DNA from: Promethearchaeota archaeon
Lineage (GTDB): Archaea > Asgardarchaeota > Lokiarchaeia > Helarchaeales > RDOG01
Direction of reading: 5' to 3'
NCBI GenBank assembly: GCA_011365055.1
Contig: RDOG01000037.1
Span: forward strand, 1 to 14,384
Length of the DNA: 14,384 nt
Position numbers and translations under genes: made by a program. The notes beneath the pieces are model-generated. The model saw nothing but the letters and a program-made list of their open reading frames with translations, searched no databases and was not told the DNA's origin. Below, piece after piece: positions 1 through 7,065 of the stretch (its first letter is position 1; every line of letters begins with the position of its first letter).

Positions 1-15
1 TTTCAAGCCCTCTCA

Positions 16-1047
16 TTATATATATAGTGAAAAATACCAAATACTCATTAATCGTGCTATTAGAAATATGAAAGTTGAAAATGCTAACATGCTCAAAATG
101 AAAAAAAATACGGTCAAATAAAATATTTTCAAAGCTTTTTCAATATGTGAAGGATTAAGAGAATGTATTGGATCTCCTAATTTATAATAATTATCTTTTT
201 TAAGTTGTATGGATAAAATCCCTGCCATAGATGCCATTGTCCACCCAGCGTTAGGACTTTCAACCTTTGAGTGGTCTCTCATGACTATTTTTAAACCATT
301 TCTTGGAGATTCTCTTATAAAACATGATGATAATATCATAAAAACGAATGTTATCCGTACTGGGATAAAATTCAAGATATCATCTAATCTTGCGGATGCC
401 ATACCAATGTTTATTTTATCAGAATCCTTATAGCCGACCATGGAATCTAATGTATTAACCACTCTGAATATGATAGCACCAATAACTCCGAAAAATGCGA
501 AATAAAAAAGTGGGGAAGTAACACCGTCTGCTGTACTTTCAGCAATTGATTCTGTTGCCGTCGAAATTAAACCTTCTTCATCAAGATTTAATGGATCTCT
601 TCTAGCAATAAAAGGTATATATTCCCTTGCTTTATTTATATCTCCTTTTTTTAGAGCGACTGCAATAGGGAGAGTATAATTTCTCAAACTTTTTATCGCA
701 AATGAAATTTTTAATATCGAACCTGAAATAATTACAAATATTATTAATTCTAGAATATCAAATGGATAAAATAATAAGAAATATAGATTAAAAATCATGA
801 AAATTGGAAAACTAAAAATAGTTATAGTCAAAAATACTAATACAAATCCCTTTAATTTTTCAATGCTTGGATTTTGTGATCTTAATCTTTTTTCTAAAAA
901 TGATATGATTTTTCCCATCCAAACAACTGGATGAATTTTTACAGGAGGGTCACCAAAAATAAAATCGATAAGTATTGCCACAACGATGATCCCTGAATTT
1001 ATAAGAAAGATCTCAGTTAAATTATATTGAAAAACTAAATGTAACAT
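16..1047 (-). CDS. cbiB: Adenosylcobinamide-phosphate synthase (CbiB/CobD family)
   Basis: Integral membrane enzyme that joins aminopropanol phosphate (or aminopropanol) to adenosylcobyric acid, making adenosylcobinamide phosphate in the late cobalamin pathway. Seen: a first membrane segment followed by the family signature DFIFGDPP...HPVVWMGK, then TATESIAESTADGVTSPLFY, the VVNTLDSMVGYK block, and DHSKVESPNAGWTMASMAG near the C-terminus; several hydrophobic helices and a last helix at the end. At about 343 residues it is full length for the family (usually 300-330). I start it at the ATG at 1047. An in-frame TTG at 1077 would add ten residues, but it lies upstream of the transcription start expected from the TATA-like box near 1090-1101, and GAGAG precedes the ATG. 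It is divergent from btuF, so both units probably share control. Family assignment is secure. Confidence 0.95.
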   Translation of the reverse strand: MLHLVFQYNLTEIFLINSGIIVVAILIDFIFGDPPVKIHPVVWMGKIISFLEKRLRSQNPSIEKLKGFVLVFLTITIFSFPIFMIFNLYFLLFYPFDILELIIFVIISGSILKISFAIKSLRNYTLPIAVALKKGDINKAREYIPFIARRDPLNLDEEGLISTATESIAESTADGVTSPLFYFAFFGVIGAIIFRVVNTLDSMVGYKDSDKINIGMASARLDDILNFIPVRITFVFMILSSCFIRESPRNGLKIVMRDHSKVESPNAGWTMASMAGILSIQLKKDNYYKLGDPIHSLNPSHIEKALKIFYLTVFFFILSMLAFSTFIFLIARLMSIWYFSLYI

Positions 1048-1087
1048 GTCTAGTCTCTCATTATTTACAAAATTCAATTTTAAGAAA

Positions 1088-1129
1088 ATGTTTATATTTT
1101 CACGATAAAAATTAAATATATAAATTCAT
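1088..1129. promoter_or_regulatory. Divergent TATA-like boxes between cbiB and btuF
   Basis: Only about 130 bases separate the two start codons. On the plus strand TTAAATATATAAAT (about 1112-1125) fits an archaeal TATA box; a start about 26 nt past its centre would fall near 1145, ahead of btuF. On the minus strand GAAAATATAAAC (about 1101-1090) could serve cbiB, with a start near 1070 and a short leader before the ATG at 1047. The positions follow the usual archaeal spacing; transcription starts are inferred, not seen. Confidence 0.5.
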
Positions 1130-1148
1130 TGGTCGGATAATCCAACCA
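1130..1148. promoter_or_regulatory. Near-palindromic candidate operator ahead of btuF
   Basis: TGGTCGGATAATCCAACCA is an inverted repeat of two 8-base arms around a TAA centre with one mismatch. It stands out from the AT-rich surroundings by its G and C content. It sits directly downstream of the plus-strand TATA-like box, over the predicted transcription start, which is a common site for archaeal repressors. Binding would block the btuF operon and could affect cbiB. The regulator is unknown; a corrinoid- or metal-responsive factor is a guess. Confidence 0.45.
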
Positions 1149-1183
1149 TGAAAAAATTGAGTTTAAAAAGTGATAAAAGATGA
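1148..1183 (+). other. Possible 11-codon leader ORF overlapping the btuF start
   Basis: An ATG at 1148 opens a reading frame for MKKLSLKSDKR that stops at the TGA at 1181-1183, overlapping the btuF ATG at 1180 as ATGA. Its start lies within a few bases of the predicted transcription start, so it could be translated as a leaderless mini-ORF and hand ribosomes to btuF. The GTGAT at 1170-1174, a better known kind of signal for btuF, lies inside it. Short ORFs arise easily by chance here, so confidence is low. Confidence 0.2.
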
Positions 1184-2109
1184 ATAAAAAATACAACATC
1201 TTTAGTGTAATTATTATCACTAGCTCTATTATTGCAATAAGTATAGGGATAATTCTATTTGTACAATTTCAACAAGGTTCAAATGTAGAAGGTTATTTAT
1301 TCATTGATTCAAAAAATAGACAAGTTATCGTACCTTATCATCCTAATCGAATAATATCACTGGCACCATCTATCACAGAAATATTATATGCATTAGAAGT
1401 GGATGACAGATTAGTAGGAGTTACTAGTTATTGTAATTATCCCGAAGATGTAGTAAATAAAACCATAATAGGTGGATTCCACTCTATTAATCTAGAAATA
1501 ATCATTAGTTTAAATCCTGATTTGATCATTGCTGCTAATTGGAATGCAGAAACAGTAATGCAAATAGAGCAATTAGGATTTCCGATTGTTATTATTCTTG
1601 CTGATACTCTTAATAAAACGATTGATAACATTGGTCTAATTGGTAACTTAACCAATTCGGAAACTAAAGCTTCAGAAATTATGGAGACAATGTATACAGA
1701 TATGGAAACTATAATGAATAAAACAAATAAAATTAATCAAACAAATAAATTTAAGTGTTATTTTGAAGTTTGGGAGACTCCAAAAGTAGCAGGTGGTAGT
1801 TCATTTTTAAATGATATGATAAATAAAGCAGGTGCAATTAATATTTTTGGAACAATAGCGCTTGAATGGCCAATTGTTTCACATGAATGGATTATTGCTA
1901 GTAATCCAGAGGCAATTTTTATTACAGAACATGCCTCACCTCACTATTCACAAGATGTTTCCAGCAGAACAGGTTATGATACAGTAAATGCATGTATTGA
2001 AAATCGAGTTTTCCAATGTTACGATGATATATACTTACGCCAAGGACCAAGAATAATTTTGGCATTAGAAAACATGACCAATTATTTATACCCATCACTA
2101 TTTCTATAA
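1180..2109 (+). CDS. btuF: Corrinoid ABC transporter substrate-binding protein (BtuF-like)
   Basis: Extracellular binding protein that captures a corrinoid and delivers it to the BtuCD membrane complex. Seen: a positively charged N-terminus and hydrophobic segment at residues 7-28 that would act as a membrane anchor or signal; no lipobox cysteine follows it. The mature part has the class III binding-protein pattern: PNRIISLAPSITEILYAL (residues about 55-72), GVTSYCNYPE, a mid-region NLEIIISLNPDLIIA, and a C-terminal lobe with VAGGSSFLNDMINKAGA and IIASNPEAIFI. At 309 residues it is of normal length. GTGAT at 1170-1174, five bases before the ATG, is a plausible ribosome-binding site. Relatives also carry iron-siderophores or heme; the neighbouring cbiB and CobD-like genes make cobalamin or cobinamide the likely ligand. 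Confidence 0.9.
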   Translation: MNKKYNIFSVIIITSSIIAISIGIILFVQFQQGSNVEGYLFIDSKNRQVIVPYHPNRIISLAPSITEILYALEVDDRLVGVTSYCNYPEDVVNKTIIGGFHSINLEIIISLNPDLIIAANWNAETVMQIEQLGFPIVIILADTLNKTIDNIGLIGNLTNSETKASEIMETMYTDMETIMNKTNKINQTNKFKCYFEVWETPKVAGGSSFLNDMINKAGAINIFGTIALEWPIVSHEWIIASNPEAIFITEHASPHYSQDVSSRTGYDTVNACIENRVFQCYDDIYLRQGPRIILALENMTNYLYPSLFL

Positions 2110-2155
2110 TTCCTATTTTTTTATTAAAAATAACTAAAAAAGAAAGTGAACTGAA

Positions 2156-3202
2156 ATTCCTAAAAAATTAAAACAGATAAAATATCTAATACCTATTTTC
2201 TTCATATCTGGGATTTTATTATTTATTAGTATAATAATTTCTGTTTCAATTGGGAGTGTAAATATTGCATTTAATAATGTAATGTTTATATTCTTAAACC
2301 AAATGGGTTTCCCCGTTCCTGTAATTTGGAATAAAGCTGAACTAATTATTATAATGGAAATAAGACTTCCACGAGTACTCATGGCTGTTGTTGTAGGTGC
2401 AATGCTTGCTGTCTCAGGAGTTGCCGCACAAGGTTTATTTAGGAATCCGGTAGTAGATCCATACATTATAGGTATTTCTTCTTCAGCAGGCTTTGGTGCA
2501 GCGCTAACCGTGGTTTTAGGTATTTCATCTTTACTTAGTCTAATGACTATTCCATTAATATCATTCTCATTTGCTTTATTAACAGTATTTATTATCTATA
2601 AGTTATCACAGACTAAATTCAAATTATCAATGACCGCTTTATTATTATGCGGGATTGCATTTTCGTATTTTTTTTCTGCATTTACGAGTTTCATTCTTTA
2701 TTTTTCTGAAGAGCACATTCATTTTATTTTATCATATCTCATGGGTTCATTGGGGGGAACAACTTGGATGGATTTTTTTATTGTATTATCGGTGATGATT
2801 GGTGGAGTAATTCTTCTATTTTTTTATGGACGAGATTTGAATGTTATGGTTTTTGGAGACGAGGTTTCTCAAACAATAGGTGTAAATATCGAACGATCTA
2901 AAAAAGTGATACTCATTTTGATGACTTTATTAACTTCAGTTACAGTTTCATTTTGTGGAAGTATAGGATTTATAGGATTATTAATCCCTCATTTTATAAG
3001 ATTATTAGTTGGTAGTGATAATCGGAAAGTAATTCCATTTTCTGCAATCGGAGGTAGTATATTATTATTATGGGCAGATGTTTTTGCTAGAACGATTGCA
3101 TCACCACTGGAAATACCTGTGGGAATTTTAATCTCATTAATAGGAGGCTCATTTTTTGTCTATCTTATCATTCAGAAAAAAAGGTCAGGTGAATTATCCT
3201 AA
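2156..3202 (+). CDS. btuC: Corrinoid ABC transporter permease (BtuC/FecCD family)
   Basis: Membrane channel subunit of the corrinoid importer. Seen in a 348-residue reading: a Lys-rich start then a first helix (residues about 8-29), the FecCD signature LPRVLMAVVVGAMLAVSGVA followed by QGLFRNPVVDPYIIG (about 71-105), and SIGFIGLLIPHFIRLLVG (about 269-286), the coupling region that contacts the ATPase. The start is the unusual point. The first ATG in frame (2282) would leave 306 residues and remove the first helix. Upstream the frame stays open back to a TGA at 2147-2149 but has no ATG, GTG or TTG. I chose the ATT at 2156, which gives the normal family length and has AAGTGA (2144-2149) six bases before it. 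A one-base error or frameshift in the A-run at 2162-2167 is the alternative. Family assignment is secure; the start is not. Confidence 0.88.
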   Translation: MPKKLKQIKYLIPIFFISGILLFISIIISVSIGSVNIAFNNVMFIFLNQMGFPVPVIWNKAELIIIMEIRLPRVLMAVVVGAMLAVSGVAAQGLFRNPVVDPYIIGISSSAGFGAALTVVLGISSLLSLMTIPLISFSFALLTVFIIYKLSQTKFKLSMTALLLCGIAFSYFFSAFTSFILYFSEEHIHFILSYLMGSLGGTTWMDFFIVLSVMIGGVILLFFYGRDLNVMVFGDEVSQTIGVNIERSKKVILILMTLLTSVTVSFCGSIGFIGLLIPHFIRLLVGSDNRKVIPFSAIGGSILLLWADVFARTIASPLEIPVGILISLIGGSFFVYLIIQKKRSGELS

Positions 3203-3226
3203 AATAACATCAAACAGGTTATATAA

Positions 3227-4474
3227 ATGTCTAATACGTTAAGATGTAAAAATATCACGTTTAAATTTGGAATAAGACCAATATTAGATGATATTTCAAT
3301 TCAATTTGGCAAAGGTCATTTATATGGAATTTTAGGACCCAATGGAAGTGGAAAAACAACATTAATTAAGATTTTAAGTGGAGTTTTAAAACCAAGTCAT
3401 GGAAAAGTCTTTATTAATGAAAAAAACATGAAAAATATAAGTATCGGAGATAGAGCAAAAGAACTTGCAGTAGTAAATCAATCAAATCCTTTACAATTTG
3501 ATTTTACAGTCAGTGAAATCGTGAAAATGGGGAGATATGTACATGTAAATAAATTTTTACGAGAACCTGATAATGAAAAAATAATTATTAACGATATATT
3601 AAATGAATTTAATTTATGTAACTTAAGAGATAGGAATTTCAATCACTTAAGTGGAGGGGAGCAGCAGAAGGTAATTATTGCTCGATCTGTAGCTCAGCAG
3701 AGTAAAATAATTCTACTGGATGAACCTACTACTCATCTTGATATTAATTATGAAATTGAATTAATGGAAAAACTAAAACAATATGTAGATGATGGCTTAA
3801 TAATTATTATAGTTCTTCATAATTTAAATTTAGCAGCACAATTCTGTGATAAAATTATTTTATTAAATCAAAATAATATAACGGCATTTGGAAATCCTGA
3901 AGACGTGATTACAAAGGAAAATATAAAAAAAGTTTATAATGTCGATGTTCTGATCAAAAAAAATCCAATTTCTAATTCTATTTATATCATTCCTCTTAAA
4001 AAAGAAATATTTAATTCTTTAAAACATAAAGAAGAAGCCAAAATAAAAAAGATACATTTAGTAGGAGGAGGGGGGTGTGGTTTAGAAATTTTACCGAGAT
4101 TACAAAAACATGATGTATCAGTGGGAATTGTTAGTGTTTTAGATGATGATTATAATCTTGCTAATTATTTTAATTATCAAACCATTGCTGAAGCGCCTTT
4201 CTCACCCATATCAAAAGAATCAAGCGAAATACTAAAAAATCACTTGAAATCAGTTGATTTGATTATTTTAGCAAATATTCCATTTGGTAAAGCTAATTTG
4301 GAAAATTTAAAACTCTTAAATGATACGAATAAACCTATAATCATTTATGAAAGGGATTCAATTGAGAATAGGGATTATACTAATGGCATTGCTACAAAAA
4401 TATACAATGAAATTAAAAATAAGAAAAATGTTAAGACAGTAAATAATTTAAATGATATTTTTAATTTTGATTGA
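3227..4474 (+). CDS. btuD: Corrinoid ABC transporter ATPase with extra C-terminal domain (BtuD-like)
   Basis: Cytoplasmic ATPase that drives BtuC. Seen: Walker A GPNGSGKT (residues 37-44), Q-loop Gln85, signature LSGGEQQ (141-147), Walker B IILLDEP (161-167), D-loop HLD (170-172) and switch His198. All key residues are intact. The ordinary ATPase ends near residue 255; residues about 272-415 form a second domain starting KKIHLVGGGGCG, with EAPFSPIS (322-329), a hydrophobic strand DLIILANIPFGKANLENL (344-361), then ERDSIENRDYTNG. The glycine-rich turn and alternating strands suggest a Rossmann-like fold, perhaps a sensor or regulator of transport. I recall similar tails on some iron/cobalamin ATPases but cannot confirm it. 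The gene follows btuC by 24 bases, with AGGTTAT ahead of its ATG. Confidence 0.92.
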   Translation: MSNTLRCKNITFKFGIRPILDDISIQFGKGHLYGILGPNGSGKTTLIKILSGVLKPSHGKVFINEKNMKNISIGDRAKELAVVNQSNPLQFDFTVSEIVKMGRYVHVNKFLREPDNEKIIINDILNEFNLCNLRDRNFNHLSGGEQQKVIIARSVAQQSKIILLDEPTTHLDINYEIELMEKLKQYVDDGLIIIIVLHNLNLAAQFCDKIILLNQNNITAFGNPEDVITKENIKKVYNVDVLIKKNPISNSIYIIPLKKEIFNSLKHKEEAKIKKIHLVGGGGCGLEILPRLQKHDVSVGIVSVLDDDYNLANYFNYQTIAEAPFSPISKESSEILKNHLKSVDLIILANIPFGKANLENLKLLNDTNKPIIIYERDSIENRDYTNGIATKIYNEIKNKKNVKTVNNLNDIFNFD

Positions 4475-4498
4475 ATTTTATGGGAGAATTTCTTTAAC

Positions 4499-5629
4499 AT
4501 GAATCTAAAAAATGTGATTAAAAATGAAAAAAAGAATTTGATGCATGGTAATCATGGTGGTGAAATTTTCAAATTTAACTCTAAAAAGAATCTAGACTCT
4601 CTGATGGATTTTAGTACGAATATCAATCATCTTGTGACACCTAACATGTTATTGAGTGCATACAAAGATGCTTTAAACCAAGTATCCATGTATCCTGATT
4701 CGAATTCAACTCTATTAAAAGAAGAATTAGTGAGATATTTCAATAACACAATAACTAAAGATAATTTAATAGTCGGAGCGGGTTCAATGGACTTAATTTC
4801 AACTTTTTGTGACATGTTCATAGATACAGCTGATGATGTAATCATTATTCAACCTACTTTTTCAGAATATGCTTGGGGAATAGAAAAGAATGGTGGAACA
4901 ATTATTAATTCTTATCGAACATCCGAAAATGATTTTTATATAGAGCATGAATCGATAATTAATAATTTTACTCACCGAACGAAGGCTATTTTTATCTGTA
5001 ATCCTAACAATCCCAATGGAGTTTTGGATAATTCCAAAGAATTAGAAAAAATTATAAGATTAGCATCAAAAAATGACATTATTGTTTTTCTAGATGAAGC
5101 ATTTATTGAATTCGCTGATGAATCAAACTCTTTTATAAATAATATTTTATCTTTTGATAACCTATTTATATGTCGTACTTTCACAAAATTTTTTGGATTG
5201 ACAGGTCTTAGGATTGGATTTGGAGTTAGCTCCCCAAAAATTATAAATTATATGAAACGGGGTCAGAAATTATGGCCTGTTAATTGTTTTGGTCAGGTAT
5301 TTGCATTGAAAATGTTAAAATTAAAAAAATTTACAGAAGATTCGTTACAATTTTTTTCTATAGAACGAGAATTCATTAAAAAAAAATTATTAGAAATCCC
5401 CAGATTGAAAATATTTCCTACTAATACAAATTTTTTTTTAATCAATACAGAAAATATTGGGATTAAATCAAATCTAATAAAAGAACTATTGATTGAAGAG
5501 AATATTTTAATTAGAGACTGTTCAAATTTTGAGGGATTAAATGATTATTACATCCGATTTTCGATTAAAAATCGAGATATGAATATAAAATTAATAAATG
5601 CTTTAAAGAAAATAGTAAATCGAATTTAA
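4499..5629 (+). CDS. cobD: L-threonine-O-3-phosphate decarboxylase-like PLP enzyme (CobD-like)
   Basis: Fold type I PLP enzyme, probably decarboxylating threonine phosphate to (R)-1-amino-2-propanol phosphate, the linker that CbiB attaches to the corrin ring. Seen: the CobD-type opening HGNHGGEIFKF...DFSTNIN (residues about 16-42), AGSMDLI for cofactor phosphate binding (94-100), NPNNPNG (168-174), Asp199 in FLDEAF, the Schiff-base Lys230 in TFTKFFGLTGLRIG, and the carboxylate-binding Arg353 near the C-terminus. At 376 residues it fits the family. Histidinol-phosphate aminotransferase is the main alternative, but the HGG opening and the neighbours favour CobD. GGGAG about 13 bases upstream is a somewhat distant ribosome-binding site; a second Met at residue 15 is a less likely start. 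Last gene of the btuFCD operon, 24 bases after btuD. Note that bacterial nomenclature also uses cobD for the CbiB enzyme. Confidence 0.85.
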   Translation: MNLKNVIKNEKKNLMHGNHGGEIFKFNSKKNLDSLMDFSTNINHLVTPNMLLSAYKDALNQVSMYPDSNSTLLKEELVRYFNNTITKDNLIVGAGSMDLISTFCDMFIDTADDVIIIQPTFSEYAWGIEKNGGTIINSYRTSENDFYIEHESIINNFTHRTKAIFICNPNNPNGVLDNSKELEKIIRLASKNDIIVFLDEAFIEFADESNSFINNILSFDNLFICRTFTKFFGLTGLRIGFGVSSPKIINYMKRGQKLWPVNCFGQVFALKMLKLKKFTEDSLQFFSIEREFIKKKLLEIPRLKIFPTNTNFFLINTENIGIKSNLIKELLIEENILIRDCSNFEGLNDYYIRFSIKNRDMNIKLINALKKIVNRI

Positions 5630-5753
5630 ATTCTTTAAAATATCTATTTTTATTCCTTTTAAACTATAAAATATCTAAATTAGGTTAATTATTGGTATAT
5701 AATATTCTTATTTAATCCCGCCTAAAATTATTGAATATCCTTTTTGTATATCC

Positions 5754-5773
5754 CATTTAGAATTATCCGTTAT
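5754..5773 (+). repeat. Dispersed 20-bp intergenic motif, copy 1
   Basis: CATTTAGAATTATCCGTTAT recurs at 9205-9224 with one mismatch. In both places it lies 6-9 bases past a CTTTTTG run and outside any gene. Around this copy a weak inverted pair, ATATTC (5702-5707) and GAATAT (5733-5738), resembles a decayed form of the hairpin that precedes copy 2. It may be the end of a small mobile or structured element; the rest of 5630-5919 is AT-rich with no gene seen. Confidence 0.5.
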
Positions 5774-5886
5774 TTTATTCCGTTCAATTAAATAGATAAT
5801 GATTTGTAAATCAAATTGTCAACAATTGCCCTTGTATGACTTTTTTTTTGATCTAGTTTTAGATTAATATGGTATCTATTAACAAA

Positions 5887-5919
5887 AAGTTTATGTGCAT
5901 TTTATTATAATGTATACGC
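5887..5919 (+). promoter_or_regulatory. Promoter of the UPF0175-DUF3368 operon
   Basis: AAAGTTTATGTGC (about 5886-5898) is a TATA-like element. A start about 26 bases past its centre coincides with the ATG at 5920, which predicts a leaderless transcript; no Shine-Dalgarno sequence is seen. The same AAGTTTA motif stands 31 bases ahead of the broken AbrB-type gene at 6820. Confidence 0.4.
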
Positions 5920-6222
5920 ATGATAACCATTTCTGCTCGAATTGATGAGGAAATTTTAGAAGAAATAGATAAGATAGTAAAAAAGATGAACCTAGATAGA
6001 TCCGTTGCTATCAGAAATTTGCTCAAGATCGGAATTCAAGAATATAAAATCAAAGAAGCACTTGATTTAATAAGGCAAAAAAAAGTTTCAATTTGGAAAG
6101 GTGCTGAAATTGCTGGTTTAACCTACAGGGAGATGTTACAGAAATTAAGAGAGCAAAACGTGCCATTTCCAATATCACCTGAAGAACTTCAAAGGGAATT
6201 CAATGAAATCAGTAGTGAGTAA
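5920..6222 (+). CDS. UPF0175 family antitoxin with ribbon-helix-helix start
   Basis: Predicted DNA-binding antitoxin that neutralises the toxin encoded by the next gene and represses their shared promoter. Seen in 100 residues: an N-terminal ribbon-helix-helix pattern, a strand ITISARID followed by two helices with DRSVAIRNLLKIGIQEYK (residues about 25-43), then the UPF0175 helix-turn-helix part, ALDLIRQKKVSIWKGAEIAG.TYREML (about 48-73), and a C-terminal acidic tail likely to contact the toxin. Its last 20 bases overlap the next gene in another frame, as in translationally coupled toxin-antitoxin pairs. The family call is firm; toxin neutralisation is inferred from context. Confidence 0.88.
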   Translation: MITISARIDEEILEEIDKIVKKMNLDRSVAIRNLLKIGIQEYKIKEALDLIRQKKVSIWKGAEIAGLTYREMLQKLREQNVPFPISPEELQREFNEISSE

Positions 6223-6709
6223 TTCGGGTCCACTCATACATTTAACAAAAGTAGGATTACTCCATTTATTAAAGGAATATAACGTATTCATTCCTAAAGA
6301 AGTAGTTATTGAAGTCGTGGATCGAGGGAAAGAGAAAGGGCATGGTGATGCTATTTTAATTGAAAACGCAATTAAAGAAGGCTGGATTCAAATTATCAAT
6401 ATTGAAAGTGATGAAAAATTTAAATCTACTGCTGATATTGCAGGCCTTCACGAAGCAGAAATTCCAGTTATATTCTATGCATATAAGAAAAAGTACATAG
6501 CACTTCTTGATGACGCTTCTGCAACTGTTTTCGCTAGAGATTTAGGCATATCTGTTCGATTAAGTATTGGAATTTTGATTCAAAGCTTAAAGAATAAACA
6601 AATTACATGCTCTGAAACTTTAAAAACTTTGGATGATTTAGCTGATGTCATGTACTTGAGTTCTGATATCTATAAATTGGCAAGAACTGAACTTGTATCG
6701 TATAAATGA
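6203..6709 (+). CDS. DUF3368 PIN-like toxin (putative ribonuclease)
   Basis: Predicted RNase toxin of the PIN-like DUF3368 family, partner of the UPF0175 protein. Seen in 168 residues: the family opening VVSNSGPLIHL (4-14), where Asn7 stands at the position often held by the first catalytic Asp; a conserved acidic residue in VVIEVVD (Glu37); GLHEAEIPVI with Glu84; and LLDDASATVFARDLG with Asp103 and Asp104, followed by the typical IGILIQSLKNKQI. Asn at the first position occurs in many members of this family, so it does not by itself show loss of activity. The gene is intact and overlaps the antitoxin by 20 bases. RNase activity is inferred from the family. Confidence 0.85.
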   Translation: MKSVVSNSGPLIHLTKVGLLHLLKEYNVFIPKEVVIEVVDRGKEKGHGDAILIENAIKEGWIQIINIESDEKFKSTADIAGLHEAEIPVIFYAYKKKYIALLDDASATVFARDLGISVRLSIGILIQSLKNKQITCSETLKTLDDLADVMYLSSDIYKLARTELVSYK

Positions 6710-6788
6710 TATATAAGCCCCTCTTTTATTTCAATTATTTTCAATAATTTATTATCAAAAAATTTCTAGAAATTAATTATTAATGACG

Positions 6789-6819
6789 AAGTTTACATAT
6801 TTGAACATTAAAAGCATTA
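6789..6819 (+). promoter_or_regulatory. Possible leaderless promoter of the broken antitoxin gene
   Basis: AAGTTTACATATTT (6789-6802) is TATA-like, and a start about 26 bases past its centre would fall on the ATG at 6820. It resembles the promoter at 5887, including the AAGTTTA motif and the distance to the start codon. From 6710 to 6788 there is only AT-rich spacer with a CTTTTATTTC stretch that could end the toxin transcript. Confidence 0.3.
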
Positions 6820-7065
6820 ATGGTGATGGAAATGGTAACTGTGAAAATGGATGAGCAAGACAGAATAATAATTCCAAAGGGATTTCGTGAAAAAAAGAAA
6901 TTAATCGGAGAGATTGATATAGAAGAAATTAAAGAGGGATTAATCCTTGGATCTAAAAAGGATTTATCAGGGTAAGACTTTTTTAGAGACAAGTTTAAAG
7001 TTGGTTGGAAGAGAACACAAAAATTGGATTTATCAGAAGAAACTTTAGAAGATCTCTGGTTATGA
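6820..7065 (+). pseudogene. AbrB/MazE-type antitoxin broken by an in-frame TAA
   Basis: A single frame runs from ATG 6820 to TGA 7063-7065 and would give 81 residues if not for a TAA at 6973-6975. The first 51 residues have the SpoVT-AbrB swapped-hairpin pattern: TVKMDEQDRIIIPKGFREK followed by an acidic strand and GLILGSKKDLSG. After the TAA the same frame continues with DFFRDKFKVGWKRTQKLDL and ends SEETLEDLWL, the kind of toxin-binding tail seen in such antitoxins. Continuity of frame and of domain order across the stop argues for one nonsense change, for instance a Lys codon turned to TAA, not for two genes. The 51-residue fragment could still bind DNA. Further ATGs at 6826 and 6832 are alternative starts. 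Confidence 0.65.

Noticed and set aside
209..433. 74-codon open frame on the plus strand
   Set aside because: Lies wholly opposite cbiB, whose conserved motifs are on the other strand; its product resembles no family.
1078..1179. Cobalamin riboswitch ahead of btuF
   Set aside because: The space is too short, no B12-box-like sequence is visible, and this riboswitch class is chiefly bacterial.
2114..2132. TATTTTT/AAAAATA inverted pair between btuF and btuC as a terminator
   Set aside because: A pure A-T stem of seven pairs is weak and expected often at this base composition; it lies inside an evident operon.
5814..5827. AATTGT/ACAATT inverted pair upstream of the UPF0175 gene as an operator
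   Set aside because: It lies about 70 bases upstream of the TATA-like box and is short and AT-rich; no support beyond symmetry.
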